From Jiulongibacter sediminis (GTDB lineage: Bacteria; Bacteroidota; Bacteroidia; Cytophagales; Spirosomataceae): DNA of 64,000 bases. Location of the stretch: assembly GCF_001306455.1 (NCBI RefSeq), contig NZ_LGTQ01000005.1, positions 806,001 through 870,000 on the forward strand, written 5' to 3'. The notes beneath the pieces were generated by a model. It was not told the origin of the DNA. It searched no databases and saw only the letters and a list, made by a program, of their open reading frames with translations. Below are positions 17,752 through 26,163 of this stretch, piece by piece; position 1 is the first letter of the stretch, and each line of letters starts with the position of its first letter. A program made the position numbers and the translations under genes.

Positions 17752-18938
17752 AAGAAGCCCGAAAGGCCTTTAATGAAAATTTTCAACAGGAGGCTCATGA
17801 TAAACTTCTTTTTGAGATTGAAAATGAGTTTCCCGGTCAACTTGATTTCAGAGTTGCTGAAACACCGGTTTTTCTTGATCAGGGTTTCAAAACCAAGCTA
17901 TTGATGGCCAGTAATTTGATAATTGATTTTATTAAAAGGCCTGACTTCAAAGAAATAACTGAAAAAGCTGTACCTGAAGCTTACAGGTTTAAAAACGAAG
18001 GTGAGCATTGTGAATTTCTTTGTGTTGATTTTGCTGTCTGTGAGAGTGATTCAGGAGAGTATGAGCCGCAATTAATTGAACTTCAAGGATTTCCGACACT
18101 ATTTGCCTGGCAGCACTATCTTGCGGCTAAGTACCGAAAGCATCATAAAATAGACAAGAAACTCTCTCCTTTTTTCAACCGAATCAATGCCTTCAACTAT
18201 TTAGAAGAGCTCTCAAAGGTTATTAAAGGCGAGTCTTCTGAAAATACCATTCTGCTCGAGGTTTACCCTGAAAAACAAAGGACAAGAATTGACTTTGAAT
18301 TAAGCAAAGCTTATTTCGGTATTGAGGTCGTTTGTCTGAGTGAAATCTATACAAGAGACAGTAACCTTTTCTATCAAAAAGGTGGAACTGAAGTTAGAAT
18401 TGATCGAATCTATAACCGTGTGATTTTCGATGAAGTAGAACGAAAGTATCCTGAATTAAAAGGGAAAATTACATTCTTGAAAAACGCTGAGGTTAAATGG
18501 ATTGCGAACCCTTCATGGTTTTACAGAATCAGCAAATATTGTTTACCTTATTTGAAAGGCTCTTATCTCCCGGAGTCCTACTTCCTTTCTGATATAAAAA
18601 GGCCAGATGACCTGAAAAATTTTGTTCTTAAGCCAATTTTCTCTTTCGCTGGTGAAGGGGTAAATCTAAATCCTACAACTAAAGACCTTGAAGACATTTC
18701 AGATAGAGAAAATTATATTCTTCAAAGAAAAGTACAATACAGTCCTTTCATACCAGGCACTGATGGAGAGCACTCGAAAGGAGAAATCAGATTGATTTAT
18801 ATCTGGCCTGAAGGACTAAACCGGCCGAAACTAATCACTAGTCTTGCACGTCTAAGTAAAAGTAACATGCTTAATACGACTTCAGCGGATGGTGCTCAAT
18901 GGACGGGCTCAAGCTCTGTATTTTCTGAATCTCACTAG
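17745..18938 (+). CDS. Probable circularly permuted ATP-grasp protein
   Basis: 397 residues, not a family I can name. An early PQLIELQGFPTLF (about 109-121) resembles the E-x-N/Q metal strand that comes first in circularly permuted ATP-grasp enzymes such as glutathionylspermidine synthase. Later segments read like the rest of an ATP-grasp: FVLKPIFSFAGEGV (about 293-306, nucleotide-binding lysine and glycine-rich loop), YILQRKV, and GEIRLIYIW (about 343-351). The order, acceptor strand before nucleotide loop, supports permutation. It overlaps the amidotransferase gene by 7 bases and is followed after 3 bases by the aminotransferase, so it is part of the ligase operon. It would be a second ATP-dependent amide ligase in the pathway. 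Confidence 0.65.
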   Translation: MLKEARKAFNENFQQEAHDKLLFEIENEFPGQLDFRVAETPVFLDQGFKTKLLMASNLIIDFIKRPDFKEITEKAVPEAYRFKNEGEHCEFLCVDFAVCESDSGEYEPQLIELQGFPTLFAWQHYLAAKYRKHHKIDKKLSPFFNRINAFNYLEELSKVIKGESSENTILLEVYPEKQRTRIDFELSKAYFGIEVVCLSEIYTRDSNLFYQKGGTEVRIDRIYNRVIFDEVERKYPELKGKITFLKNAEVKWIANPSWFYRISKYCLPYLKGSYLPESYFLSDIKRPDDLKNFVLKPIFSFAGEGVNLNPTTKDLEDISDRENYILQRKVQYSPFIPGTDGEHSKGEIRLIYIWPEGLNRPKLITSLARLSKSNMLNTTSADGAQWTGSSSVFSESH

Positions 18939-18941
18939 ACT

Positions 18942-20150
18942 ATGGATCTAAGGCAAATCTTCCTAAATAATATAGCTCAAACCAGTGACAGCCCTCTGGC
19001 TCTTGAATTCGTGGATTCTGAGGGTATTTACCTGATTGACAAAAACGGCAAAAAGCATATCGACCTTATTTCAGGAATTGCGGTAAGCAATATGGGCCAT
19101 TCTCACCCGGAGATTGTCAAAGCCATTCAGGTGCAGGCCGGAAAGTACCTTCATCAGATGGTTTATGGGGAATTTGTACAATCACCTCAGGTCAAACTAG
19201 CATCGGCTCTGATAGAAACATTAAAAGGCTTCCAGACAAGTTCAGGGCTCAGTCTTGACAACGTGTATTTCGTCAATTCAGGGACGGAAGCCGTCGAGGG
19301 AGCCTTAAAACTGGCAAAAAGATATACGGGTCGACCTGAAATTATTTCTTGTTTTAAAGCATATCACGGTAGCACCCATGGAGCTCTGTCTCTAGGAGAT
19401 GAAGATTTTAAAAGAAATTTCAGGCCATTATTGCCAGAAATAAGGAAAATTGAGCGTGAGAATTTTGAGCATTTAGACCGGATCACCTCAAAAACTGCCG
19501 CTGTAATTATCGAAGTTATTGGTGGTGAGAGTGGCGTCAGAGTATCTACGAAAGAGTATCTGAAAGCTGTATCTGATAAGTGTAAGGACGTCGGGGCTTT
19601 GTTGATATTTGATGAAATACAAAGCGGAGCCGGACGGACAGGGAATTTCTGGGCCTTTGAAGACTATGGTGTAGTGCCTGATATTTTGCTTTCGGCAAAA
19701 GGACTCGGAGGTGGCATGCCAATCGGAGCTTTTATTGCTCCGCATGAGCTGATGAATGTTTTCAGAGATAATCCTATTCTTGGACATATAACTACTTTTG
19801 GCGGGCATCCGGCCAGCTGTGCAGCCGCTTTAGCAAGTCTTGAAGCCTGGAAAAAGGAAATAAGACCTGAAGAAATAAAAAGAAAGGGAGAGCTTTTTAA
19901 AGAACTTCTTTCAAAACACCCAAAAATCAAAGAAGTACGTGGCCAAGGTTTAATGCTGGCTGCTGAAATTGGAGATTTTGATTTTTTGCTTAAGGTAATT
20001 CAGAAAACCATCAAAAACGGAGTGATCGCGGACTGGTTCCTTTACTGCGATGATTCCATGCGTATTGCTCCGCCTTTGATTATCTCAGATTATGAAATCA
20101 GAAAAGCCTGTCAGGTTATCTTAAAAGCACTTGACTCGGTTAAGGAATAA
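18942..20150 (+). CDS. Class III PLP aminotransferase (acetylornithine/ornithine aminotransferase type)
   Basis: 402 residues, the usual family length. Motifs: SGIAVSNMGHSHPEIV near the N-terminus, NSGTEAVEGALKLAKRYTG (phosphate binding), AYHGSTHGALS, FDEIQSGAGRTG (Asp that binds the pyridine nitrogen), and LLSAKGLGGGMPIGAF with the PLP lysine near 252. It transfers an amino group to or from an omega-amino acid or similar substrate. As the last gene of the ligase operon, three bases after the permuted ATP-grasp gene, it likely makes or removes an amine building block. Its position makes a role in general arginine metabolism less likely, though this cannot be excluded. Confidence 0.9.
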   Translation: MDLRQIFLNNIAQTSDSPLALEFVDSEGIYLIDKNGKKHIDLISGIAVSNMGHSHPEIVKAIQVQAGKYLHQMVYGEFVQSPQVKLASALIETLKGFQTSSGLSLDNVYFVNSGTEAVEGALKLAKRYTGRPEIISCFKAYHGSTHGALSLGDEDFKRNFRPLLPEIRKIERENFEHLDRITSKTAAVIIEVIGGESGVRVSTKEYLKAVSDKCKDVGALLIFDEIQSGAGRTGNFWAFEDYGVVPDILLSAKGLGGGMPIGAFIAPHELMNVFRDNPILGHITTFGGHPASCAAALASLEAWKKEIRPEEIKRKGELFKELLSKHPKIKEVRGQGLMLAAEIGDFDFLLKVIQKTIKNGVIADWFLYCDDSMRIAPPLIISDYEIRKACQVILKALDSVKE

Positions 20151-20184
20151 AAAAGCCGTTTTCCTGACAGAAAACGGCTTTTTG
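20149..20184. terminator. Bidirectional terminator between the ligase operon and trxA
   Basis: Perfect 13-bp stem AAAAGCCGTTTTC / GAAAACGGCTTTT with a 6-base CTGACA loop and T or A runs on both sides. It begins directly after the aminotransferase stop and lies 18 bases from the trxA stop, so it can serve both convergent transcripts. Confidence 0.9.
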
Positions 20185-20201
20185 GGGTTTCAATTCTATA
20201 A

Positions 20202-20525
20202 TTACATAGCAGCCTCAAGCTTCTGAGTAAGAACATGCTTAGGAACCGCTCCAACGATTTTGTCAACCATTTCACCTTTCTTGAAAATCATCAAAGTAGG
20301 AATAGAACGGATTCCGAATTCCATTGGTGTGCTGCTGTTCGCATCCACGTCCATTTTACCAATTACGGCCTGCTCTTCGTATTCACCGGCGATTTCTTCG
20401 ACGATTGGTCCGATCATTTTACAAGGACCACACCATTCAGCCCAAAAATCTACTAAAACTGGTTTATCTGAAGCGATTAATTCTTTGAAATTGCTATCAG
20501 TAACTTCGATTGCTTTACCTGCCAT
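20202..20525 (-). CDS. trxA: Thioredoxin
   Basis: 107 residues, cytoplasmic, full thioredoxin length. It has WCGPCKM (C32 and C35), the buried Asp in VDFWAEW, and the cis-proline loop RSIPTLMIF. This is the general disulfide reductant serving ribonucleotide reductase, peroxidases and other targets. It is a single gene with its own promoter-like sequence at 20549-20579 and shares a terminator with the convergent ligase operon. Confidence 0.95.
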   Translation of the reverse strand: MAGKAIEVTDSNFKELIASDKPVLVDFWAEWCGPCKMIGPIVEEIAGEYEEQAVIGKMDVDANSSTPMEFGIRSIPTLMIFKKGEMVDKIVGAVPKHVLTQKLEAAM

Positions 20526-20548
20526 TTATTTAAGTCGTTTATTAAATT

Positions 20549-20579
20549 CAAAGGTTAAACATAACAGGGTACTTTCAAA
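20549..20579 (-). promoter_or_regulatory. Probable trxA promoter
   Basis: On the minus strand TTTG, 19 bases, then AACCTTTG, one mismatch from TAnnTTTG. The -7 box ends 24 bases upstream of the trxA ATG. Confidence 0.5.
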
Positions 20580-20696
20580 GTTCCAATGGTTTCCACCCCA
20601 CTAAAACTTTTGAGGTAAGAATTAGGCCCAAAATTGATATTTCACGAATAATCAAGATTCAATTTTTGATTTAAAAAGCACATCTGACCTAAATCA

Positions 20697-20727
20697 TTGT
20701 TACTTCCTCAAGGATTGGCTAGATTTG
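20697..20727 (+). promoter_or_regulatory. Promoter of the helix-hairpin-helix gene
   Basis: TTG at 20697-20699, a 20-base spacer, then TAGATTTG at 20720-20727, a full match to the Bacteroidota pattern. It places transcription start near 20734, so translation must begin at the ATG at 20751 and not at the earlier in-frame start at 20697. Confidence 0.65.
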
Positions 20728-20750
20728 GTTTAAACAAAGAAAACATCTCC

Positions 20751-21503
20751 ATGTCCTCTGAAAAAAAAGCCATAAAGGCTCTGCTGAAAAGCTTCAAAAA
20801 GGTAAAGTCCATCAGCCTTATTGACAAGGTCAATAAAAAAGGGAAAACGATTAGTAAGTTTCTTTTCGCACTGGAAACTAAAGAAGGAAAGAAGTCTAAA
20901 CTTGAAAAGTGGCTGAGAAAGCTTGAAGACATAGATAAAGACGATTTAAAGGAGAAGGATAAAAAGAAGAGTAAGGACAAAAAGAAGGTCAAACCGAAAA
21001 AGGTAAAAAACAAGGAAGAGTCCAAAGATAAAGAGCCAACCGACGAAAAACCTCAATCAAACAGTAACGCAGCAAAAACGACTGTAGAAAAGGTGGAACG
21101 GGAAAAAGAAAAGAAAGACAAAGGCATTATCCTTAAACCTCTTCCTGATTTAAAGGATAAAGTAAAAGCAGGAGAGGAAAAAGCTGAAAAAGCTAAACCA
21201 ACCTCTAAAATCGCCCAAAAAACGAGAGCCCGAAAGCAGCCTGTTGATAATTTGAAAATTATAATTGGAATAGGCCCTGCCATTGAAAAATTCCTGAAAG
21301 AGGCTGAGATAGATACTTTTGAGAAACTTGCACAATCAAAAGTAGATGACCTGAAGAGTTTACTTGTAGAAAAAGGAGGAACCCGTTATAATGCCAATGA
21401 TCCGTCGATGTGGCCGGCCCAGGCAGAATTAGCCGCCTCTGGAAAAAAAGAGGAATTGAAAGCTCTCCAATCAAAAATAAAGGAGGAGAACAAACTCAGC
21501 TAG
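20751..21503 (+). CDS. Lysine-rich protein with C-terminal helix-hairpin-helix domain
   Basis: About 250 residues from the ATG at 20751, fixed by the promoter that overlaps the upstream in-frame start. Residues 1-65 form a small basic helical region; about 70-165 is a highly charged Lys/Glu tract of low complexity, probably disordered; about 170-235 carries a helix-hairpin-helix-like fold (LKIIIGIGPAIEKFLKEAEI, then TFEKLAQSKVDDLKSLL), as in the DUF4332/H3TH group, which recurs as an add-on in Bacteroidota proteins including some fused to ribosomal protein L21. DNA or RNA binding is plausible. It is a single-gene unit with its own promoter and terminator. Confidence 0.7.
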   Translation: MSSEKKAIKALLKSFKKVKSISLIDKVNKKGKTISKFLFALETKEGKKSKLEKWLRKLEDIDKDDLKEKDKKKSKDKKKVKPKKVKNKEESKDKEPTDEKPQSNSNAAKTTVEKVEREKEKKDKGIILKPLPDLKDKVKAGEEKAEKAKPTSKIAQKTRARKQPVDNLKIIIGIGPAIEKFLKEAEIDTFEKLAQSKVDDLKSLLVEKGGTRYNANDPSMWPAQAELAASGKKEELKALQSKIKEENKLS

Positions 21504-21540
21504 AAAAAAGGCTCTGAATTTAATTCAGAGCCTTTTTTTT
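21504..21540. terminator. Terminator between the HhH gene and dnaE
   Basis: GGCTCTGAATT and AATTCAGAGCC around a single T, flanked by six A's on the left and eight T's on the right (23-base core palindrome at 21510-21532). It begins at the HhH gene stop and lies next to the dnaE stop, so it probably serves both convergent genes. Confidence 0.88.
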
Positions 21541-21545
21541 ATGCA

Positions 21546-24500
21546 TTAAGCGAAACTTACATTACCATCTCCACACAGCGACTGCAAATCTCTGAAAACG
21601 TTCTTGTTGATATCAATCTTGGTGTTACGACTAAAGAGTTGTAAGTCAAGCCGTTCGTCGGAATCGTATATATTAAAACGAAGCTCGAACTTACCGGGGT
21701 TATTATTGCTAACCTCCTGAATCTCGTAAATCATCTTTTCATTGATCTCTTTGAGCTCAAGTTTCAGGTTCACCTCTTTAAATCGCTTCTCCTTGACATC
21801 AGCCAATAGTTGCATTTCTATGGGTTTGAATTCAATATCGTTCCCGCTCCATCGTGTCTGTACTTTTCCCCGGATAAATAAAAACTGCCCCTCCATCAGA
21901 TAATTACTAAAATTCACATGATCATTGCCGAAAAGAGCTATTTCCATTGAACCTTCATAATCTTCCATTTTGAAGATAGAAAAAGGCTTTCCACTTTTAG
22001 TTTGTCTCATCTGTACTGAGGTCAACATGCCACCGATGCTGAATTCGCGATCAATATGCTCGGGTTTCATCACTTCATTTAATGGCTTACAAAGACTCAT
22101 TTCAATAGAGAATTGATCAAGCGGATGGCCGGAAATGTAAAAGCCGACAACATCTTTTTCGTATTTCAGTTTCTCAATATTCCCCCATGGCTCTACCTTT
22201 TCAGGCTGAGGAGCCGCCATGTCAGCTCCACCACTCACTCCACCACCAAAAAGTGAGGCCTGAGCGGACTCTTTTTCCTCCCGAATTTTATTTGCATACC
22301 GAATAAGCGTTTCAATAAAATTTGCTCCATTAGAGCCCTCAGCATAATACTGAGCTCTGTGAAAATCCTCAAAACAGTCAAACGCCCCTGCATAAACAAG
22401 AGATTCCAGAGTCTTTTTGTTGACCGTTCGAAGGTTAACCCTGGTCATAAAATCGTAGATATCTTTATAGGGTCCCCTTGCCTCCCTCTCTTCGATAATT
22501 GCGTCTACTGCGGCATCTCCCGTTCCTTTAATTCCTCCTAATCCAAATCTGATTTCACCATCCTTGTTTACACCAAATCGCTTTACCGATTCGTTGACAT
22601 CAGGACCAAGCACAGGTAAACCGAGAGCCCGGCATTCTTCCATGAAGAAGGTAATCTTGTCAATATTACCGAGCTGCGATGTTAATACACCAGCCATGTA
22701 CTCAGATGGGTAATGCGACTTCAAATAGGCCGTTTGATAAGCTACAAAGGCATAACAAGTGGAGTGGGATTTGTTAAATGCATATTGAGCGAAGGCCTCC
22801 CAATCTTTCCAGACTTTCTCTAGCACTTTCGCGTCGTGGCCATTCGACGTTCCGCCTTCCATGAATTTGGCTTTGAGTTTATTCAAAACCTCAATCTGCT
22901 TTTTACCCATGGCTTTTCTGAGCACATCGGCATCACCTTTGGTGAAATTGGCCAGCTTTTGCGAAAGCAACATCACTTGCTCCTGATAAACCGTTATACC
23001 ATAGGTTTCGGCAAGGTATTCTTCCATCTCAGGCAAATCGTAAGTGATTTCCTGGAGACCGTGTTTCCGCTTAATAAAGTCAGGGATGTATGCCAATGGA
23101 CCTGGCCGGTAGAGGGCGTTCATGGCAATGAGGTCGTCAAAGCGGTCAGGCTTTAACTCCTTCATGTACTTTTTCATGCCGTCAGATTCAAACTGAAAAA
23201 CGGCGTTGGTCTCCCCTCTTTGAAACAGCTCAAAAGTCCCTGGATCGTCCAGAGGAATGTAATCTATACCCCCTTCAAGTAGCTCTAGTGTACGTTTCTG
23301 CTTATCCGTCGCATTCTCACGATCAATATTTTGTCCGTGATTTTCTTCAATCATTCTCAGGGCTTCCTTTAAAATCGTGAGATTTCGGAGACCCAGGAAG
23401 TCCATTTTAATAACACCGGCATCCTCAATAATTTTACCTTCATATTGAGTAACCAGAAGGTCAGCATCTTTAGCTGTACTTACCGGTACGATATCAGACA
23501 AATCATAGGGTGCAATGATAATACCAGCGGCATGAATTCCAGTGTTCCTTACCGTTCCTTCCAGTTTTTCAGCCTGATGGAGCACTTTCGCTTCCAGGCC
23601 TTTACCATGATAAAACTCCCGAACTTTTCTAACGTTTTCAATCTCTTCCGGGCTTAAGCCCAATTTATTGAGGTTTTTATCGCCACCGGTTTCGGGCATA
23701 TGAATAAGCTTCTGAAAATTCATCCCATAGCCTGGCTTGTCAGGTATAAGCTTGGCTATGTAGTTTGCATCAGAAAGTGGCAGTTCCATTACACGAGCCA
23801 CATCTTTGATGGATGATTTAGTAGCCATGGTACCATAGGTAATGATTTGGGCCACCTGATTCTTCCCGTATTTATCAACCACATAATCAATCACTTTTTG
23901 ACGACCCTCGTCATCGAAATCTGTATCGATATCGGGCATTGACTTACGATCCGGGTTGAGAAAACGCTCAAAAAGCAAGTTGTACTTTATGGGATCAATA
24001 TTCGTGATACCTATACAATAAGCCACTACTGAGCCGGCAGCAGACCCCCTACCCGGTCCTATCATTACGCCCAGATCTCGACCAGCCTGAATGAAATCCA
24101 TCACAATGAGGAAATAGCCTGCAAAACCCATGGTTTTGATGGTAAAAAGCTCAAAATCTATCCTTTCTCTGACTTCTTCTGAAATTTCACCATATCGCTC
24201 TTTTGCCCCTTCATACGTCAGGTGTTTGAGAAATTCCCATTGGTTTTCCTTGTCATCTTTATGTACTTTAAACTCTTCAGGTATCGGGAAGTTCGGTAGC
24301 AAAATGTCTTGCTTGAGCTCCAGCGTCTCCACCTTACCAACGATATCATTTGTATTGTCAATGGCCTCAGGAATATCGCTGAACAGCTGCGACATCTCCT
24401 GTGTAGTCTTGAAATAAAACTGGTCATTAAAAAAAGCAAATCGACCGTTTTTTCCCTGCCCGCCCTCGTCATCATAGTCTTTCATTTTGGGCGTTGAGAG

Positions 24501-25187
24501 CTTCTCATTGGTGTTAACACACAATAGAATATCATGGGCTACCCAATCCTCCTGATCCACGTAATGCGAGTCATTAGAAGCAATTACTTTGACTCCATAC
24601 TCTTTGGCCCATTTAAGCAAAACCGCGTTAACCTTGTTTTGGTCAGGAATGTCATGCCGCTGTATTTCTATATAGTAGTCGTCTCCAAAACGGTCAAGCC
24701 ACCATTTGAACTCTTCCTCTCCTGCTTTTTCGCCATGTCTTAGAATTTCCTGAGGAACACGAGCACCGATGCAACAAGTCGTAGCAATCAAACCTTCTTT
24801 ATATTGTTCAATCAGGTCTTTTGTAATCCTTGGATATTTCCCGTAAAGGCCGTCGATATAGCCGAGCGAACACAATTTAGTAAGGTTTTGATAGCCTTTT
24901 TTATCTTTTGCCAGAAGTAACTGGTGATATCGTTTATCCTTTTTGTCTTTGGTAAAACTCTTTATGGTATGATCTTCCACCACATAAAACTCACAACCTA
25001 CTATGGGCTTGACACCGTATTTTGAAGCATTGGAGACAAAATCAAAAACACCGAACATGTTCCCGTGGTCTGTGATGGCCACGGCCGGCATGTTATCTTC
25101 TTTTGCCTTTTGGAAGAGCTTTTGAATGCTCGAGGCTCCGTCCAGAAGTGAAAATTGGGTATGGTTATGAAGGTGGGAAAACTGCAT
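21546..25187 (-). CDS. dnaE: DNA polymerase III alpha subunit
   Basis: 1213 residues, a C-family replicative polymerase. The N-terminal PHP domain is intact in its metal motifs (HLHNHTQFSLLDG at 6-18, AITDHGNMFG near 38), suggesting a possibly active PHP exonuclease. The catalytic palm motif PDIDTDFDDEGR is near 413-424, with GPGRGSAAGS shortly before it. Helix-hairpin-helix and OB-fold regions follow; the C-terminal tail (about 1150-1213) holds the beta-sheet extension usual in Bacteroidota. It elongates both DNA strands as part of the replisome. It is divergent from rpmI-rplT and has a TACTTTTG box 36 bases upstream. Confidence 0.97.
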   Translation of the reverse strand: MQFSHLHNHTQFSLLDGASSIQKLFQKAKEDNMPAVAITDHGNMFGVFDFVSNASKYGVKPIVGCEFYVVEDHTIKSFTKDKKDKRYHQLLLAKDKKGYQNLTKLCSLGYIDGLYGKYPRITKDLIEQYKEGLIATTCCIGARVPQEILRHGEKAGEEEFKWWLDRFGDDYYIEIQRHDIPDQNKVNAVLLKWAKEYGVKVIASNDSHYVDQEDWVAHDILLCVNTNEKLSTPKMKDYDDEGGQGKNGRFAFFNDQFYFKTTQEMSQLFSDIPEAIDNTNDIVGKVETLELKQDILLPNFPIPEEFKVHKDDKENQWEFLKHLTYEGAKERYGEISEEVRERIDFELFTIKTMGFAGYFLIVMDFIQAGRDLGVMIGPGRGSAAGSVVAYCIGITNIDPIKYNLLFERFLNPDRKSMPDIDTDFDDEGRQKVIDYVVDKYGKNQVAQIITYGTMATKSSIKDVARVMELPLSDANYIAKLIPDKPGYGMNFQKLIHMPETGGDKNLNKLGLSPEEIENVRKVREFYHGKGLEAKVLHQAEKLEGTVRNTGIHAAGIIIAPYDLSDIVPVSTAKDADLLVTQYEGKIIEDAGVIKMDFLGLRNLTILKEALRMIEENHGQNIDRENATDKQKRTLELLEGGIDYIPLDDPGTFELFQRGETNAVFQFESDGMKKYMKELKPDRFDDLIAMNALYRPGPLAYIPDFIKRKHGLQEITYDLPEMEEYLAETYGITVYQEQVMLLSQKLANFTKGDADVLRKAMGKKQIEVLNKLKAKFMEGGTSNGHDAKVLEKVWKDWEAFAQYAFNKSHSTCYAFVAYQTAYLKSHYPSEYMAGVLTSQLGNIDKITFFMEECRALGLPVLGPDVNESVKRFGVNKDGEIRFGLGGIKGTGDAAVDAIIEEREARGPYKDIYDFMTRVNLRTVNKKTLESLVYAGAFDCFEDFHRAQYYAEGSNGANFIETLIRYANKIREEKESAQASLFGGGVSGGADMAAPQPEKVEPWGNIEKLKYEKDVVGFYISGHPLDQFSIEMSLCKPLNEVMKPEHIDREFSIGGMLTSVQMRQTKSGKPFSIFKMEDYEGSMEIALFGNDHVNFSNYLMEGQFLFIRGKVQTRWSGNDIEFKPIEMQLLADVKEKRFKEVNLKLELKEINEKMIYEIQEVSNNNPGKFELRFNIYDSDERLDLQLFSRNTKIDINKNVFRDLQSLCGDGNVSFA

Positions 25188-25222
25188 TTTCAGGGGTAAG
25201 AAGTATCACTCAAATTGTGTCA

Positions 25223-25230
25223 CAAAAGTA
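25223..25230 (-). promoter_or_regulatory. Probable -7 box of dnaE
   Basis: TACTTTTG on the minus strand matches TAnnTTTG, 36 bases before the dnaE ATG. The -33 element is weak. Confidence 0.45.
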
Positions 25231-25301
25231 GCCAATTTGACCTGCCCGAACCACTTGAAATCTGAACAAAATATCCACCATATTTCTCTTTGATCTTACC
25301 A

Positions 25302-25332
25302 TTGGAAAATATCCAGAGAATAGCTACCTTTG
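25302..25332 (+). promoter_or_regulatory. Promoter of rpmI-rplT
   Basis: TTG at 25302-25304, a 20-base spacer, and TACCTTTG at 25325-25332, a full match to the Bacteroidota consensus. Transcription would begin near 25339, leaving a leader of about 34 bases before the rpmI ATG at 25373. Confidence 0.7.
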
Positions 25333-25372
25333 CAGCCCAATTTACTTTTTTACATAAAAACTGTTTAAATCG

Positions 25373-25567
25373 ATGCCAAAGCAAAAAACAAATTCTGGAT
25401 CGAAGAAGCGTTTTAAAATTACTGGAACTGGAAAAATCAAGCGTAAGCATGCTTTCCATAGCCACATTTTAACGAAAAAGTCTAAGAAGCGTAAAAGCAT
25501 CCTGGCTGGTTCAACTCTTGTTCATCCATCAGACGAAAAAAGAATTAAAGATCTTTTAGCTCTTTAA
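25373..25567 (+). CDS. rpmI: 50S ribosomal protein L35
   Basis: 64 residues, basic, with the family sequence ([20 protein letters not shown], then [10 protein letters not shown] and KKSKKRK). It is a structural protein of the large ribosomal subunit. rplT follows after 88 bases. The usual infC gene is not upstream; dnaE is divergent instead, and rpmI has its own promoter. Confidence 0.97.
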   Translation: MPKQKTNSGSKKRFKITGTGKIKRKHAFHSHILTKKSKKRKSILAGSTLVHPSDEKRIKDLLAL

Positions 25568-25611
25568 TTTATTGGTTCAATTGTTTCACCCGACGAAAGG
25601 CTCAGAAAGAA

Positions 25612-25627
25612 TCCGGTAGTGACCGGA
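25612..25627 (+). promoter_or_regulatory. Hairpin in the rpmI-rplT spacer
   Basis: TCCGGT-AGTG-ACCGGA, a perfect 6-bp stem with a 4-base loop, 28 bases before the rplT ATG. L20 is known to autoregulate this operon through mRNA structures in other bacteria; whether this hairpin takes part is a guess. Confidence 0.4.
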
Positions 25628-25655
25628 ACGCCCCAAGTCAAAAAACTAAATTATT

Positions 25656-26000
25656 ATGCCACGTAGTGTCAATCATGTAGCGTCAAAAGCAAGACGCAAA
25701 AGAACGCTGAAACTAGCCAAAGGTTATTTCGGCAGAAGAAAAAACGTTTGGACGGTTGCTAAAAACGCCGTTGAAAAAGGTTTAGTTTACGCCTACCAGG
25801 GCCGTAAGCAAAAGAAAAGAAACTTCCGCAAATTGTGGATCGTTCGTATCAACGCAGGTGCAAGACAGCACGGTCTTTCTTACTCTGTGTTTATGAACAA
25901 ACTATCTCAAGCCGGTATCGAGCTTAACAGAAAAGTTTTGGCTGACTTAGCGATGAATAATCCTGAGGCTTTCAAGGCTGTTGTAGACAAAGTTAAATAG
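25656..26000 (+). CDS. rplT: 50S ribosomal protein L20
   Basis: 114 residues, basic, with the family start ([20 protein letters not shown]) and the [20 protein letters not shown] segment. L20 is an early assembly protein of the 50S subunit and binds 23S rRNA. It is the second gene of the rpmI-rplT unit and is followed by a clear terminator. Confidence 0.97.
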   Translation: MPRSVNHVASKARRKRTLKLAKGYFGRRKNVWTVAKNAVEKGLVYAYQGRKQKKRNFRKLWIVRINAGARQHGLSYSVFMNKLSQAGIELNRKVLADLAMNNPEAFKAVVDKVK

Positions 26001-26024
26001 GTGATCAGCAATGATCGAACAAAT

Positions 26025-26056
26025 AAGGGGTTGCTCAGACGAGTAATCCCTTTTTT
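26025..26056 (+). terminator. Terminator after rplT
   Basis: GGGGTTGCTC and GAGTAATCCC form a 10-bp stem with two G-U pairs and an AGAC loop, followed by TTTTTT; 26 bases past the rplT stop. Confidence 0.85.
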
Positions 26057-26127
26057 GTTTATTCGCTATTCAGATAACCATAGAATAAGAGATTGAATAA
26101 AAAAGAATTAAGCATCATTTAATTCGA

Positions 26128-26135
26128 TATTTTTG
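26128..26135 (+). promoter_or_regulatory. Probable -7 box of the SGNH esterase gene
   Basis: TATTTTTG matches TAnnTTTG, 28 bases before the ATG at 26164. Confidence 0.4.
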
Positions 26136-26163
26136 TCCACCACTTGATTTGAGCTAATCTCAA

